This document shows positions 47,066 through 60,059 of a DNA stretch of 64,000 bases, one piece after another. A program made the translations under genes and the position numbers. Source of the stretch: Papaver somniferum (lineage: Eukaryota; Streptophyta; Magnoliopsida; Ranunculales; Papaveraceae); the NCBI RefSeq assembly GCF_003573695.1, contig NC_039364.1, forward strand, positions 233,547,656 through 233,611,655, in the 5' to 3' direction. The number at the start of each line of letters is the position of its first letter. Within the stretch, counting starts at the first letter, position 1. Under the pieces are notes generated by a model, which made no database searches, had not been told where the DNA came from, and saw nothing but the letters and a program-made list of their open reading frames with translations.

Positions 47066-48699
47066 TGATAGACACATTTTTGTGTTTATTTTGTTCTCAA
47101 TGTTCTGTTTTGTTAGTGCTCGATTTTGTACTAATTTTGGTGTTTTTATGTGTTTGTAGGTATTTTTGGGAAATAAACATTTTTGGAAAATTCGGCTCGA
47201 AAAGTTGGTTTAGGCACCCGGAGGACGCGTGTTATTCGGACTTTTAGTTCTGGATAAGGGGCACCCAGCCGATAAGGGGCACCCTTGGGAGGCAACTGCT
47301 AATCGCACTCCATCACTGGATAAGGGGCGACCCTCTTCTTCATTTCAAATCTGAAAAATGGCGGGAAAGCTTTGCAGGCGACTGGCAAAATTAGGGTTGG
47401 CATTTTGGACCAGTTTTAAGGAGACTAAAGGGCTGAATTTGATGGGCTGGACTTGATAGAGCTAAACAGGGATTATGTGATCGATGGTTTTGATTATAAG
47501 TGGTTGAATCGTCGGAATGAAGAACATCAGAACAGCACGGTTACGAGAGGAGATGTTCGCGGGATTTCATGGGATTTTCTCGGGCCGGCGTGTGTTTGAA
47601 TCTTGCAAGCAATGGATTTTCAACTTGTTTGGAGGATGCAGGCGTGTGGAGATGATAAGAAAAGAATGTTTCCTTCTACAAACAGGGAAGTTACAGCATC
47701 GGATATTCTATTTTGTATTTGGAAGATATGCTTTGAATGGGAGAATATTTTGTCGGAGGATTTCATTCTTTAATAGAAGAGAGATAATTGACAAATCGTC
47801 GGACAAAAGAGAAAACTTCCCGTAACTGGTAGTGAAGAGTAAAGGTGATTAATGGCAGATTATTCTCGATATTTCTGTGAGTTATTACAGAGTTATTTCT
47901 TTCACCTGTTGAGTATAAAATGCCTGTGGGATCATATAGAGAAGGGACGGAGAGTTTGGGGTCGAGAGGAGAGCTCAGGAGGCCAGAATCAAGAGTTTTC
48001 AGAACTCTGTTTCTGCTGTTGCACCAAGAACACGAAGAACAAAAGACCAGCATGGGCAGTCGTTTATGAACAGTGACAACGACATCCACGTGAGGGTCGC
48101 AGAGTTACAACAACAGTAGTTCTTTGCTATCGTTCTTTGTAACAGTATTTTGCAACAATTATAAACGTTGCAAACACCCAATTTTCATCATTTTCTCAAT
48201 TTCATCATTTGTACACCTACTTTGAGCAATGAAATCAACTTTTGAGCGTGTTTCCAACATCATGATGAGCTAAACCCAGTCCTTGGGGCTATGGAGGAAG
48301 CCATTGTTTCGGTAAAAGTGATATATTTCTATTAATGATTTTTGCGTTGAACTAAAAATTGTTTATATGATTTTGATTAGTCAGGTGTATTTTCTCTTGA
48401 TAGAATATGCTTGCTTTAGGGTTTTGATATTCTATGCTTGGATTAACATCTATTCTTTTGGAAATCTACATGTCTAGGCAATATTATTAGAATCAATTTG
48501 AATGTTGAGTTGCATAATTATTGTTTTATTAAATCACTAATATCAATCAATGGTGGAATCCTAGCCCTATTCTCTCCATAATTTTCACAACATCTTTTTA
48601 AATTAGTTCGCTATTTTTATTTATTAAAAAAAATCTAAAAATCCGCTTTCACAAGTCTCGAACGAATCATACTACTACAACAACTTTGAAAATACATCA
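47066..48699 (+). repeat. LTR B, second copy (complete, shared by two internal domains)
   Basis: 1,634 bases, TGATAGACAC to AATACATCA. A polypurine tract lies on its left and a primer site on its right, so it serves as the 3' LTR of the non-autonomous part and the 5' LTR of the gag-pol part. A TATA box (GAGTATAAAAT) lies near 47,914. Confidence 0.9.
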
Positions 48700-48705
48700 A
48701 AATTT

Positions 48706-48724
48706 TGGCGCCGCCGACGCGGAC
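48706..48724 (+). other. tRNA-Asp primer-binding site after LTR B
   Basis: TGGCGCCGCCGACGCGGAC is the tRNA-Asp-type site with several mismatches in its second half, so it is weaker than the site at 39,885. Confidence 0.75.
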
Positions 48725-49770
48725 TTATCTTTAGGCTAGAGTTTTTAGATTTTTTTTTTTAGGTTTTTATTTTATTTGTTCTTCTTTACGTTTTTGGGTT
48801 TTTGTCTTTTTCTTTCAGATTTTGGAATTTGGAGCGAAAGAAAATTTTGCCAAAGCTTTTGGTGAATACTTAAAGACTGGAGTAAAAGGCAAGGCGAAAG
48901 GAGCGAAAGAAGAAGATTTATTTTTATATAAAAAAAAGAGAGAGACATTTTTATTTTTGTAGATTTTTTTGACTTTCTTTTTCTTTTGCACTTTATATTT
49001 TTGGACTTTGGAATTTAAATTTTGGGACATTATTTTTAAACCCTACGAAAGGGTAGTTTAAATATAAACTGTTTGCAGAGAAGGACGGTGATTACGATAT
49101 CACCTCGGACCCTCGGGTTCGTACATGACATAGGAGTCGTGGCCCGAGTCGACTACAAAGGTTCATCCCCCGTCTGGTACGGGAGGTAAGTTTGTCGAAA
49201 CACTCGCGAATCCCCTGTCAGCGAGTTACTGTCTTCCTTCGTATGCATATATGTTGAGGACTTGAATGCTTTAATTTCCTATTAAAGGGCAAGGACTGGC
49301 CATACAAGATAAGGGTTCGGATTTCATCACCGTTCTCTTCTTGCCCGCCTTAGGAAAACGACACCAAACGCGAACCTAAGCCCAAAATTTTGACTAGAAC
49401 GAGACCGATAGGGTAACGAGCTTAACAGGAAAGTCATTCAAAAAATATTGGTTACTCTTTTAAGCATACTTCGAAGTTCTTGGCGGTTTCTGTAAGTTGA
49501 ATGCGTGACTGCGCCGCCTTGTAATACCGGTGAGGCCTTGGGTATCAAAGCTCGACCGAGCTTCCCTCGTCTCTATTCAACTTACGTTAACTCGGATTGA
49601 TTCCAGAGGGGTTTGCTTAAATTATAACGAATTCCCGTTCGAAGGATTAGAAGCTGGTCTAGAAACAATCTAAGTGGAGCCATCATGTTTTTTGTTTGCT
49701 AGAAATCAATAGGTTTGATTTGGTTCAGTCGGCCTTGATCTGTGTTTTCCAATTTAGAAAATTATATTGT
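48725..49770 (+). other. Leader of the gag-pol domain
   Basis: Non-coding. It is the full-length version of the leaders at 39.9 and 41.9 kb, with the hairpin at 49,040-49,054, GGGAGGTAAG near 49,186 and CACTCGCGAATCCCCTGTC after it. It runs to the gag start. Confidence 0.75.
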
Positions 49771-51640
49771 ATGCCTGAACGTAAAAGAGACGCACTAGGT
49801 AGATTTGTTAAAGAAAAACCTAGTAGTTCGAAGCGTCTCGATTACCTTAATCTAGAAAGTCCGACTTTTGAAGAGTCTGTTTTTGAACGTCCTTTGACTG
49901 AGGAGAGAATCCTTGTTGCTCCGATAGCGCCAGAAATGGCAACTTTGAAAGATTTGTTGAATCCAACTAGGACTACTCGACCTTCGTGTATTAAGTTAGC
50001 TGAAACGGAGGCACCCTATGAACTGAAACCTGGGACCTTACAGATTCTCCTAATCTTTTTAGGGAAAGAAAATGAAAACCCTTATTACCATGTTAGGGAT
50101 TTTGAGGAAATTTGTAGTACTCTAAGAATTAGAGGCTTAGATGATGATGCTTTGAAACTTAGGTTATTCCCATTTTACCTGAAAGATAAGGCCAAGTCGT
50201 GGATATATAGTTTGGACTCCGAGTCAATTGAGACATATGAACAACTTACATATGCCTTTTTCAATAAGTTTTTCCCTAGGCACAAAACATCGTCTATTAG
50301 GACGCAAATATGCACATTTTCACAACAAGAGGGAGAATCTTTATATAGGTATTTGGAAAGGTTCAATGATTTATTATCCCAGTGTTCTCATCATGGTTTA
50401 GAAAAGGTTAGGCTAGTTCAGATCCTTTATGAGGGTTTAGATTATTCCACAACGACCATGGTTGAGTCTCTATGCACTGGTGGATTTGAAAACCAAACTG
50501 TTGATGCGGCGATGGAATTTTTTAATGAAATCGCCGAAAAAACCCAGCAATGGGAAAATAGTAGGGCACCCCAGAAAACAATTATTTTAAGTAGAGGAAA
50601 CTTTAATAGGGTAGAAGGAGGCTATGAATCAGATGCCAAAATTGCTGCTATAGCAAAAAGGTTAGAAGCCTTAGAAGTGGGCCAGACTAGTGGTAGAGTG
50701 GAGCCTTTTTGGGAAGGCCAGAATATTGAAGAGCAAGCCAATGCTCTTTATAATAACACTAGATTTGATAACCGTCAAAAGATTGACCCATATTCAGAAA
50801 CCTATAATCCTGGTTGGAGAAACCATCCGAACCTTTCGTGGTCTAAGGGCCAAAGTCAAGGTCAGTTTAGTAATTCTAATGCTCCCCCAGTTTTGGCTAT
50901 ACTAAGAATCCTTCAGGACTAGCTCAGTTTCAGAATCAGTCAGATAAGAAAATCCTAAGTTTAGAGGAATCTCTCGCCTTGTTAACTCAGCAAACTGCAA
51001 AATTTCAGTTATCCGTAGAACAGAGTCTACAAGCTAGTAACAGGATAGGACAAGAAAATAGTCAGGCTATTTCCGAGTTAAAAACCCAGGTTGGTCTGAT
51101 AAGTGATTCTTTGAGAGAAAAAGGTAAGTTTCCTAGTCAAACACAACCCAACCCTAGAGGAGTTCATGAATTAGGTGCAAAACCATCGAATCAATTGAAT
51201 GTGTTTAGAACCCTTAGAAGTGGTAGAGTTGTAGACAATAAGGTAACCATGCCCGATAGTGAACATACTGTAGTTCACCCCTCAGGATCTCACCTCTCAG
51301 GACCAGTAGCTGAAGAGACTGATAAAGTTTCTGATGATGTGAATTCGGTTCCTGAAAGGTCTGATTTTATGCCTAGAGCCCCATTTCCTCAGCTATTAGT
51401 ACCAACAAAGAAGGAATCGAACTTTAATGACATAGTGGAGGTTTTTAAGCAAGTTACCATAAACCTTCCCTTATTAGATGCAATTAGGCAAATTCCTGCT
51501 TATGCCAAGTTCCTTAAGGATATGTGTACGCGAAAGCGAAAACTTAGCGTCCATAAGAAAGCCTTTTTAGCTAGTCACGTAAGTTCAATCATTCAGAACA
51601 CCACAACTCCAAAGTACAAAGACCCAGGTTCTCCTACCAT
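49771..51640 (+). pseudogene. Athila gag, frameshifted
   Basis: The start MPERKRDALG (49,771) is preferred over the upstream ATG-like codon because the same leader precedes the paralogous ORF. The core retrotransposon-gag region contains LRLFPFYLKDKAKSWIYSL, FFNKFFPRHKT and QQEGESLYRYLERFNDLL. It assembles the particle that packages element RNA. One frameshift in a C run near 50,883-50,887 separates the N-terminal two thirds from the part with SLEESLALLTQQTAKFQLS. No CCHC knuckle is seen. Intact Athila elements code gag and pol as one long frame; here the break would end gag early. Confidence 0.9.
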
Positions 51641-52066
51641 TGCTTGCACAATAGGTAACTTCCGGGTAGAAAAAGCTTTACTTGACTTAGGAGCCAGTGT
51701 GAACTTACTGCCATTCCATGTATACTTACAGCTAGGACTTGGTGAAATGAAACCTACTCAGATGACACTGCAGTTAGCTGATAGGTCTGTTAAAATCCCT
51801 CGAGGTGTTATCGAGGATGTTCTTATTGAGGTCGACAAGTTTATTTATCCAGTGGATTTCGTGGTCCTAGATACCCAACCTGTCCCTGACCCAGAGAACC
51901 AGATACCTGTGATTTTAGGTCGCCCATTTTTAGCTACGTCTAATGCGATCATTAACTGTCGAAATGGTGTGATGAGTTTATCTTTTGGTAATATGACTAT
52001 GGAGATGAACATTTTTAATGTCAGTAAGCAACCTCATGAGCTAGATGACACATGTGTTGAGAGGTG
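51641..52066 (+). pseudogene. Athila aspartic protease
   Basis: Continuous with the second gag frame. It contains the active-site motif DLGASVNLLP (about 51,684-51,713), where Athila-type elements have DLG rather than the usual D(T/S)G, and VILGRPFLATSNAIIN near 51,910-51,960. The enzyme cleaves the polyprotein. The frame ends at 52,067, before the polymerase, through a small indel. Confidence 0.88.
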
Positions 52067-53815
52067 AACATGATAGAAGCCTTAGTTCAGGAGTCATTAC
52101 CAAACATTTGTCTGAAGACCCATTAGAAAGTTGTCTATCCCATTTTGGTTTAGATTTTGACGACGATAGCACTATTGAACAGGTGAATGCTCTATTAGAT
52201 TCTACCCCTGTGTTAGACACTGATAGATGGAAAGCTAGGTTCGAACCGTTACCAGTTTTGAGACTACCCTAATTCCTTCTTTAGAAGAGCCCCCAAAGTT
52301 GGACCTTAAACCACTACCCGATACTCTAAAGTATGTGTTTTTAGGCCCATCTGAGACTTTACCTGTGATTGTAGCTTCCGATTTGGATAGTGATCAGGAA
52401 AGTAGGCTAGTAAATGTACTTCAAGACAATAAGGAAGCTTTAGGGTGGACTATAGCAGACATTAAGGGTATAAGTCCTACTGTGTGTATGCATCAGATTC
52501 ATTTAGAGGAAGACTCCAAACCTTCTAGGGAGATGCAACGTCGACTGAACCCTAACATGAAAGAGGTAGTTCGAAAAGAGGTGCTTAAGTTGTTAGATGC
52601 GGGTATTATTTACCCAATTTCAGACAGTAAGTGGGTCAGCCCTGTTCAGGTTGTCCCCAAGAAATCAGGTATCACTGTAGTCCAGAATGATAATAATGAA
52701 TTAATCCCAACCCGAGTGACCACGGGATGGCGTGTGTGTATTGACTATAGGAAATTGAACAAGGTCACAAGGAAGGATCACTTTCCCCTTCCTTTTATCG
52801 ACCAAATGCTAGAGCGATTAGCTGGACATAGTCACTATTGCTTCTTAGATGGCTACTCCGGTTATAATCAGATCGTTATTCCCCAGAAGACCAAGAGAAA
52901 ACCACTTTTACCTGTCCCTTTGGTACCTTTGCGTATAGACGCATGCCTTTCGGGCTATGTAATGCCCCTGCAACTTTTCAGCGTTGTATGATGAGCATAT
53001 TTTCTGATATGGTAGAACGGTTCTTAGAGGTCTTTATGGATGATTTTTCAGTGTTTGGTTCATCTTTCGATGAGTGCTTGCATCATTTGACATTAGTGTT
53101 GACTAGGTGTAAGGAAAAAAATTAGTGCTTAATTGGGAAAAATGCCATTTCATGGTTAAATCAGGAATTTGTTAGGGCACATCGTCTCTTCAAAGGGTAT
53201 AGAGGTAGACAAAGCCAAAGTTGACCTTATTAAGACTTTACAGGTCCCAAAAACCGTAAAAGATATTAGGTCATTCCTAGGGCATGCAGGTTTTTACCGT
53301 CGATTCATTAAGGATTTTAGCTTGATTTCTAGACCTCTTTGCAATTTGCTTGCAAAAGATGTTAAGTTTGTCTTTGATGATGCTTGTTTAGAGGCTTTTG
53401 AGAAGCTTAAAACTTTACTCACTTCCCCGATAGTCCAGGCACCTAACTGGAACCTACCCTTTGAATTATGTGTGATTCTTCAGATTATGCTATAGGCGTT
53501 TTAGGACAACGAGAAAACAAATTACTTCATGTGATTTACTATGCTAGCAAAACTCTGAATGATGCCCAAATGAACTATACAACTACCGAGAAGGAACTAG
53601 CCATCGTGTTTGCCTTGGATAAGTTTAGGTCCTTATTAGGTTCTAAGATCATAATCTATACGATCATGCTGCTTTGAAATACCTTTTATCTAAGAAGGAT
53701 ACCAAACCTAGATTGATTAGATGGATCCTTTGTTACAGAATTTTCCCCAGACATTAGAGACAAAAAGGGTGCAGAAAATGTAGTAGCAGACCACTTGTCT
53801 AGGCTAGTTGTTAGT
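52067..53815 (+). pseudogene. Athila reverse transcriptase and RNase H, multiply frameshifted
   Basis: Recognisable in order: LKPLPDTLKYVFLG (52,305), VCIDYRKLNKVTRKDHFPLP (52,735), the catalytic FMDD (53,033-53,044, Phe in place of Tyr of YxDD) in FMDDFSVFGSSF, SFLGHAGFYRRFIKDFS (53,270), and the RNase H segment CDSSDYAIG ... YASKTLNDAQ ... TTTEKELAIVFALDKFR (53,470-53,630). It copied the element's RNA and removed the RNA strand. Frame breaks lie near 52,070, 52,250, 52,880-52,945, 53,120, 53,165, 53,470, 53,665 and 53,725. It is not functional. Confidence 0.9.
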
Positions 53816-55175
53816 TCCCCTATGATTCCCTTCCTATAAGGGATAGTTTTCCTGATGAACAATTGTTCTCTGTTTCCCAATCACCTTGGTATGCAAATAT
53901 AGTGAATTATCTTGTTACTGGTCGAACCCTCAACATTGGGGTAAGCAAGATCGTTCTAGGTTTTTAGCCGAGGTTAAGCATTTTTTTGGGACGATCCTTA
54001 TCTGTTTAAGTATTGTCCGGACCAGATTATTAGGAGATGTGTATCTGAGAGTGACCAGTCTAGTATTATCTCCTTTTGTCATGAACATGCATGGGGGTCA
54101 TTTTAGTGCTAAGAAGACTGCTGCTAAGATTTTGCAGTGTGGATTTTACTGGCCTTCGTTGTTTAAAGATTCCCATAGTCATTGTGTTTCTTGTGAGCGT
54201 TGCCAGAAGTTAGGAACCATTTCCCGTAGAAATATGATGCCTTTGAACCCTATTTTAGTGATTGAGGTCTTTGATGTGTGGGGCATTGATTTTATGGGTC
54301 CATTTCCTATTTCGTTTGGTTATCTTTACATACTTGTCGCTGTAGACTATGTGTCTAAGTGGGTTGAGGCGGTTCCGTGTAAAACGAATGACCACAGGGT
54401 CGTAGTCCAGTTTTTGAAAGAGAATATACTTACACGTTTTGGTACGCCGCGAGCTATAATTAGTGATGGAGGTTCACACTTTTGTAATAGACCGTTTGCT
54501 CTTTTAATGAAACAATACGGTATTACCCATAAAGTAGCAACCCCATATCACCCTCAGACTAGTGGTCAGGTAGAGGTTTCCAATAGGGAAATTAAACGTA
54601 TTCTAGAGAAAACAGTTAATCCAAATAGGAAAGACTGGTCGTCGAGGCTTACTGATGCCTTATGGGCTTACCGTACTGCGTTTAAGACACCCATTGGAAT
54701 GTCACCTTATCGTTTAGTGTTTGGCAAGGCATGTCATGCCTGTTGAGTTAGAGCATCGAGCCTATTGGGCTATTAAGAACTTAAACTTTTCACTTGACAA
54801 GGCAGGAGCTCAAAGAAAGCTCCAGCTCAATGAGTTGGACGAGATTCGTAGAGATGCATACGATAGTGCTAAGGAGTATAAGAACAAAATGAAACTTGTG
54901 CATGATAGGAATATTTTACGAAAGTCATTTTCTCCAGGTCAAAAAGTTCTTCTGTATGACACTCGTTTGCATCTATTCCCCGGGAAGTTGCGCTCTCGGT
55001 GGACCGGTCCTTTTGTGGTCCGTATGTTTTTCCTCATGGCGCTGTTGAGATTGAGACACCAGATGGTAGTAGTTCTTCGAAGGTTAACGGTCAGCGATTG
55101 AAGCCCTTTTTAGAGCCTTTTCCTACAGGTGATGTTGAGGAGGTCCCTCTGGAGGACCCTGTTTACCTTGATTGA
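53816..55175 (+). pseudogene. Athila integrase
   Basis: Zinc-binding end [12 protein letters not shown] (54,180-54,215); catalytic core with [10 protein letters not shown] (54,282), IISDGGSHF (54,458) and the Glu in [12 protein letters not shown] (54,565), giving the D-D-35-E pattern; then [21 protein letters not shown]. The frame shifts near 54,735 and again near 55,020, and the C-terminal end reaches about 55,175. The enzyme would insert element DNA into the genome. The N-terminal zinc region is also frame-damaged near 53,880-54,000. No envelope-like ORF follows. Confidence 0.9.
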
Positions 55176-55689
55176 CCATCGAGGCGATTTTGTATGTTGT
55201 ATAATATTTTTGTAGGTTTTTGGTTACACTTCACCCAGGTACTATCTTTCCGACTTCTCTCTTTACTATTTCCTCATGTTACTTATATTTTTGGTACTGT
55301 TCTTTGATTAGAAACATTGAGGACAATGTTAGATTTAAGTTTGGGGGTGGGGTAGAACTTTTGTTACCTTTTCGTTGCAAATAAACTCCAGAGCCTAGAA
55401 ATTTATCCCTATTAAGGATGGCACTAACCAATCTAAGTGGATGGAAGCATTTTGGTTGTAGGAGTTGAGGAACCAATCTGACTAGATGGAAACATCTAAA
55501 GAGTCTATTCATAAAAGCACAGAGCTCAGGTGTTAGAAATAACATGATAGTTTCACCATATCTCGTTGAGTCCTTTTCACTTCTGTTTTTATTTTGTTTT
55601 GTTTTTAAACTATGTTTCTCTAAGTGATTAGGTGGGGCTCACGATTCAAGTTGTTACCAATGCTAGGGTGAATTAGATGATTGAGATAC

Positions 55690-55720
<31 letters not shown>

Positions 55721-56424
55721 AAAGAAAAAAAAGAGAGAGAGAAATTGAGACCAGGCCATCTGACCAACTGGAATAAATTCAATAAAGTCGACCACTGGAA
55801 CCCTTGTATATGCCAGTGTGTTGACCTAGAGTTAGGATTATCAATCACTGGTTCCCTTGTATATGCCAGTGTGTTGATATTAGTCAGACTAGTATCTCAG
55901 TCCATTAGGATAGGTTCATTTTGGCGGAGGCCTTCAGACACATATGAGAAACACCGTTCACCTAGTAAACATCAAAACCATCTATGTTTTTCTATATCCA
56001 TCTTCTTGATCTATCCATGTGATTAGTTTTGACTCCGAATATTGATGTCCATTGTGCGATTATCTGAGTAGAGCTCTGTCACTTCATATGAATTTTAGTA
56101 TGCTTGAGTGCGAACTCGTGTACAGCAATTGGAATTTCGCATCAAGGTACTTCCTCCTGTAGTCAATAAGTATTCCAACCAAGGAGATTTTTTAGTGCCT
56201 TCCAAGGTTCTGTGTAGATAGCTAGGGTCTGTAGTATAAAGCTTTTGTGGGTATACCTCTGGTAAGCCCTCCGGAGACAACACTCCGCCACTAGGGACAC
56301 CTAGGGGTTTAAAGGCTTATTGCATACGCTAAATGCAATCGACGATGCATGCGACAGTGAGTTAGGATTTTATTTCTATTTTATTTTTGCTCGACGACTA
56401 GCAAATAATAGGTTTGGGGGTATT
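55176..56424 (+). other. 3' non-coding region of the gag-pol domain, with polypurine tract
   Basis: No ORF. It shares the order of phrases with 44.5-45.37 plus 46.89-47.06 kb. It ends with AATAGGTTTGGGGGTATT before the LTR at 56,425. Confidence 0.75.
55689..55742 (+). repeat. A-rich/GA microsatellite
   Basis: A run of about 30 A residues followed by AGAAAAG and GAGAGAGA. The corresponding stretch in element B (44,892-44,915) is much shorter. Confidence 0.9.
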
Positions 56425-57926
56425 TGATAGACACATTTTTGTGTCCGATTTGTCTCGATTCTATATATTGTTAGGGCTCGTTTTTGTACTTATTATGGTG
56501 TTTTATTTATTTGTAGGTATTTTTGGCCAATAAACATTTTTGGAAAATATTGGCTCGAAAAGTTGACGGAAAGCACCCGGAGGACACTTGATATTCGGAC
56601 CCCCGGCTTGGATAAGGGGCACGCCCATGACACCCCTTAAGGCAGCTGCTAAAGGCACCCCTACTCTGGATAGGGGCGCCCTTTCTTCTTCACGGTTTCA
56701 AATCTAGAAAATTGGCGGGAAATATTTGGCCGTTTTGGCAATCGTGATTTGGAGGAGTTTGAGGTCGATTAAACCTCTGATTTTCATAGGATAAACTCCT
56801 TATAGGTCTAGGAATCTGATATGGGTGTTGAAATCGATTAGACTGGGCTCAATCGAAGGATTTTTATCATAACAGAAAAAAAAGGAAAGTCACGTGTGTG
56901 ACCTGTTTTAGGGAATTTTAGAGAGATTAAAGTGTTGTAAACCTTCCCAAAGATTTGTATTTATCTAAGGAAGAGTTTAGAATAAAAAGGAAAGCTCAGA
57001 AACGCGTAAAATTCTAAAACAAGAAATTGCCGCAACTTTGCCGTGAAGAGAAGGAAAGAGATTTTGGAAGATTTGGGAGAGATTTAATCGGTATTTTTGA
57101 TATAAATAGATTGCTTGGGTCATATATAAGGGGTGTCGAAAGTTTGGGGACCAGAGGAGAGCCAGAGAAGAAGAAATCAGAGTTTTATCAAACTCTGTTT
57201 TTGCTGCTGCTGCTGAAGAGGAAGAACACAAAGAACATTGACGCACAAGCAACTGTTGCATAAAATTGTCGTTGTTCAACAGCAGAAGATAAGTAACGTT
57301 TATATACAGCAGTAATCATTGTTCCTCTTTGTACCAGAGATCTGTAACACTTTTACGCTGTTGCAAATCAGCTGCTTTACACCTTTCACTTTTTTAATCA
57401 ACTTTTGAGAAACAAACATGTATTTTGAGAAAGTGATTATTATGAGGAGCTAAACCCCATTGCTAAGGTGATAGAGGAAGCTATTTTCCAACAAAAAGTG
57501 GTATACTCTTATTTATTTATTTATCGCAATTATTTTTATGATTGTTTTGCCTTGAGCGAAAATTGTCTGAATGATTCTTGTTAAGCAATTGTTATTTCTT
57601 TTGATAGAGCATGCTTGGACCTAGGTTTTTGATGTTCTATGCTTCGGATTTACACTTGTTATTTTGAGAATCTACTTGTTGCCAAAGTTTAGAATGAAAT
57701 TGAACGAAAAAATTTCATGAATATAAATATTGGATTAAATCACTTTGAATTTGCAAAATAGTGGAATCTTAGCCTTAGTGTTCTTTTAATATTGATATCA
57801 ACTTTGATTGAGTTTGCTATAATTTTTAGTGAGTTTTCTATTTTAATATTAGAATTTAAGTCTAATTAATATCCTTCACAAGTCTGAGAATCGAACCACT
57901 TTTACCACTATCTACAAATCACATCA
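56425..57926 (+). repeat. 3' LTR A of the Athila composite
   Basis: 1,502 bases, a near-identical partner of 38,375-39,879 with scattered substitutions and short indels. It is followed by the target duplication GAAAT. Confidence 0.92.
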
Positions 57927-58031
57927 GAAATCACCCTTGAAGACTGAAGATCGACGAAGACATGTGGAGAACTTCTGTATTAGGTATGTGAAGATTGAAC
58001 CATTCTATTTTACTCAATATACCATCGTTCT

Positions 58032-59825
58032 TGAAAAAGCGGGGGTCTAAAAACCACACCCAATATTTTGTTCGGCAATCTGAATAGACAAACTCCAATA
58101 TACTTTGAAGAGAATCAACTAGACACTTAGACTCAATCTATAGAAAAGTATATCAAAGAGTTTATATATCTTTCTCAATTCTCCCCAATCAACAAATAGG
58201 AATTTGCGAGCCCGATTGAATAAGAGAAATAACTTAGACGGTATCACAAGCCAATATCCAAGTGTCAATCAACTCAATCAACAACCCAAAGGTCGGATTC
58301 AAGAACTGATTGAAATAAACGCACAACCTATGATATTTCTATTATATAACAAAATATAATGCGGAAAAGAAATAACACAAACACCAGAAATTTTGTTGAC
58401 GAGGAACCGCAAATGAAGAAAAACCGCAACTAGTATCACACAAGAGGTATGGGAATTAGGTTTCCCAGTTTCTAGAGTTCTCTCTTATATAGTTTTTAAA
58501 TCAGGGTTTGCAATCTAAGTTACCTTGGTAACCAAGCATTCAATATTCACCGTTAGATGAATACATGGTTAAACTCAAGCTAATATCTTTCAACCATTAG
58601 ATCGAACTTAGCTTGTTATACACAAATGAAATGTACCTTCATTTAGGTTTGAGTATCAGTACTTAAATGAATACACTAGGTTGGATCAAAAGTAGTTAAC
58701 CAAAGTTAGCAATATGAACATTTTCATATCAAACTTATTCATCTTAACCACAACTAGTTCGAATGACTCAAATGAAACTAGTTATAGAGTTGTTCAATTG
58801 TTATATTCTCACAGAAGTATACAAGAACATAATTGAAGAAAAATCGTTTTGATTCACTCGAATCAATTCAATGAACATTATAGCAACGGTTTGCAAAGAT
58901 TGCATTCCTTATTGTGTAAATGTATTAGTTCATGAACAAACCGATTCTAGAACAATAACCACTCAAGTATGTAAACGGGTACGCATACTTAAGTATCCGG
59001 ACTGAGTTTTGGTTTGCCAGTATGCGAATGGGTACACATACCACAAAACACAACAGAAAATTCCGGACCCAAACCTTACGCCAGTACGCGTACCAGTATG
59101 TGTACTTAGGTACCCGTACTTTCACAAACCAACAGGTATGCATACTATGGTTCCTGGACATGGATTACATATATGCAAGTATGCATACTATGCTTATATC
59201 CAATTGTTCTAAATTGTGTTTCAATCATTGAAACATTCTTAGAGGATGATGATAGCTGTTTTCACGAACTATTAGCATCAAAGCAATTTTTCAAATTATT
59301 GAAATAATCATTACAAAGCATTCCAAGTCTAAACCAAATGATTGTATCACATAAAACATATAAGATGTTACTCGCGATTTTCAAATGATCATCTTTTGAC
59401 TTTCGTCAAGAATATAAGATGAACTTGGTTGAAGCGAAAGCTTGCCAACACATATTTCGAGAAATATATAAGCGAGTTAAACTCAGCTCGAAATCTCAAA
59501 TGTGTATAATCGAATACTATATAGTAATACGACTTTTGATCTCAATATAGAAGATAGAGTAGAAATAGACTTACCAAGTGATAGATGAGTTTCTTTCTCC
59601 ATATACCTTTTTTTGATGAAGTTCCACAAGCTCTCCTTAGTAGTTCTTCGTCTTCAATTGATGAACGTCGTGAAGTCTAATGCTCAACTACACAATCTAT
59701 CCTAGTCCGAGACATGCATTACTATAAGTAGACTAGAAATCAATACTTATAGTTTTGATCACTAACATTGACAAACAAGCTTGATATAGCAACGCTTACG
59801 AGTTCGACCGAGCAGTGCTCTAATA
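58032..59825 (-). mobile_element. Antisense family-C solo LTR with target duplication
   Basis: It begins TGAAAAAGCGGGGG (complement of the LTR 3' end) and ends GCTCTAATA, flanked by GTTCT (58,027-58,031 and 59,826-59,830). It lies inside the sense family-C LTR, so the two are head-on. Compared with 35,574-36,120, it lacks the stretch after AAAAACC near 58,434, so it has a deletion. Palindromic words GTATGCATAC and GTACGCGTAC cluster at 58,960-59,190. Confidence 0.85.
58960..59195. repeat. Cluster of GTATGCATAC-type palindromes in the LTR
   Basis: Words such as GGGTACGCATACTTAAG, CAGTATGCGAATGGGTACAC, CAGTACGCGTACCAGTATG, GGTATGCATACTATGG and AAGTATGCATACTATGC occur within 240 bases. The position corresponds to the U3 part of the antisense LTR. 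Confidence 0.8.
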
Positions 59826-60059
59826 GTTCTATCTGTTGAGACTATGTCGTATGACTTATAGTAGAATTACAAAGAAGGAGTTTTGGTTCAAGCATGTCTT
59901 CTGAAAAATATCGAAATATAATTTAGAAAATAAGATGTTCAAAGGTCCTTAACAATATTAGTTGTATGAATTAATTTGTGGATCAAATTTCCCATGCAAA
60001 TGATCATATCACTTGGGAATGTTTCAAGCATCATAAGAGAGAAATATGAACTTACTGAT

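Larger units (their letters stand above)
38375..57926 (+). mobile_element. Athila-type (Ty3/gypsy) composite retroelement
   Basis: The outer LTRs 38,375-39,879 and 56,425-57,926 are near-identical, start TGATAGACAC and end ACATCA, and are flanked by the target duplication GAAAT (38,370-38,374 and 57,927-57,931). Inside are an A-type leader, a B-type LTR lacking its 3' end, a leader with an unrecognised ORF, a B-type LTR with primer site, a full leader with decayed gag-pol, and a 3' region. At 19.5 kb it is much longer than a single Athila element. The internal layout needs at least one recombination with a second, related element. Confidence 0.88.

Noticed and set aside
55176..55300. Envelope-like third ORF expected in some Athila elements
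   Set aside because: No frame of useful length or membrane segment exists between integrase and the 3' LTR.
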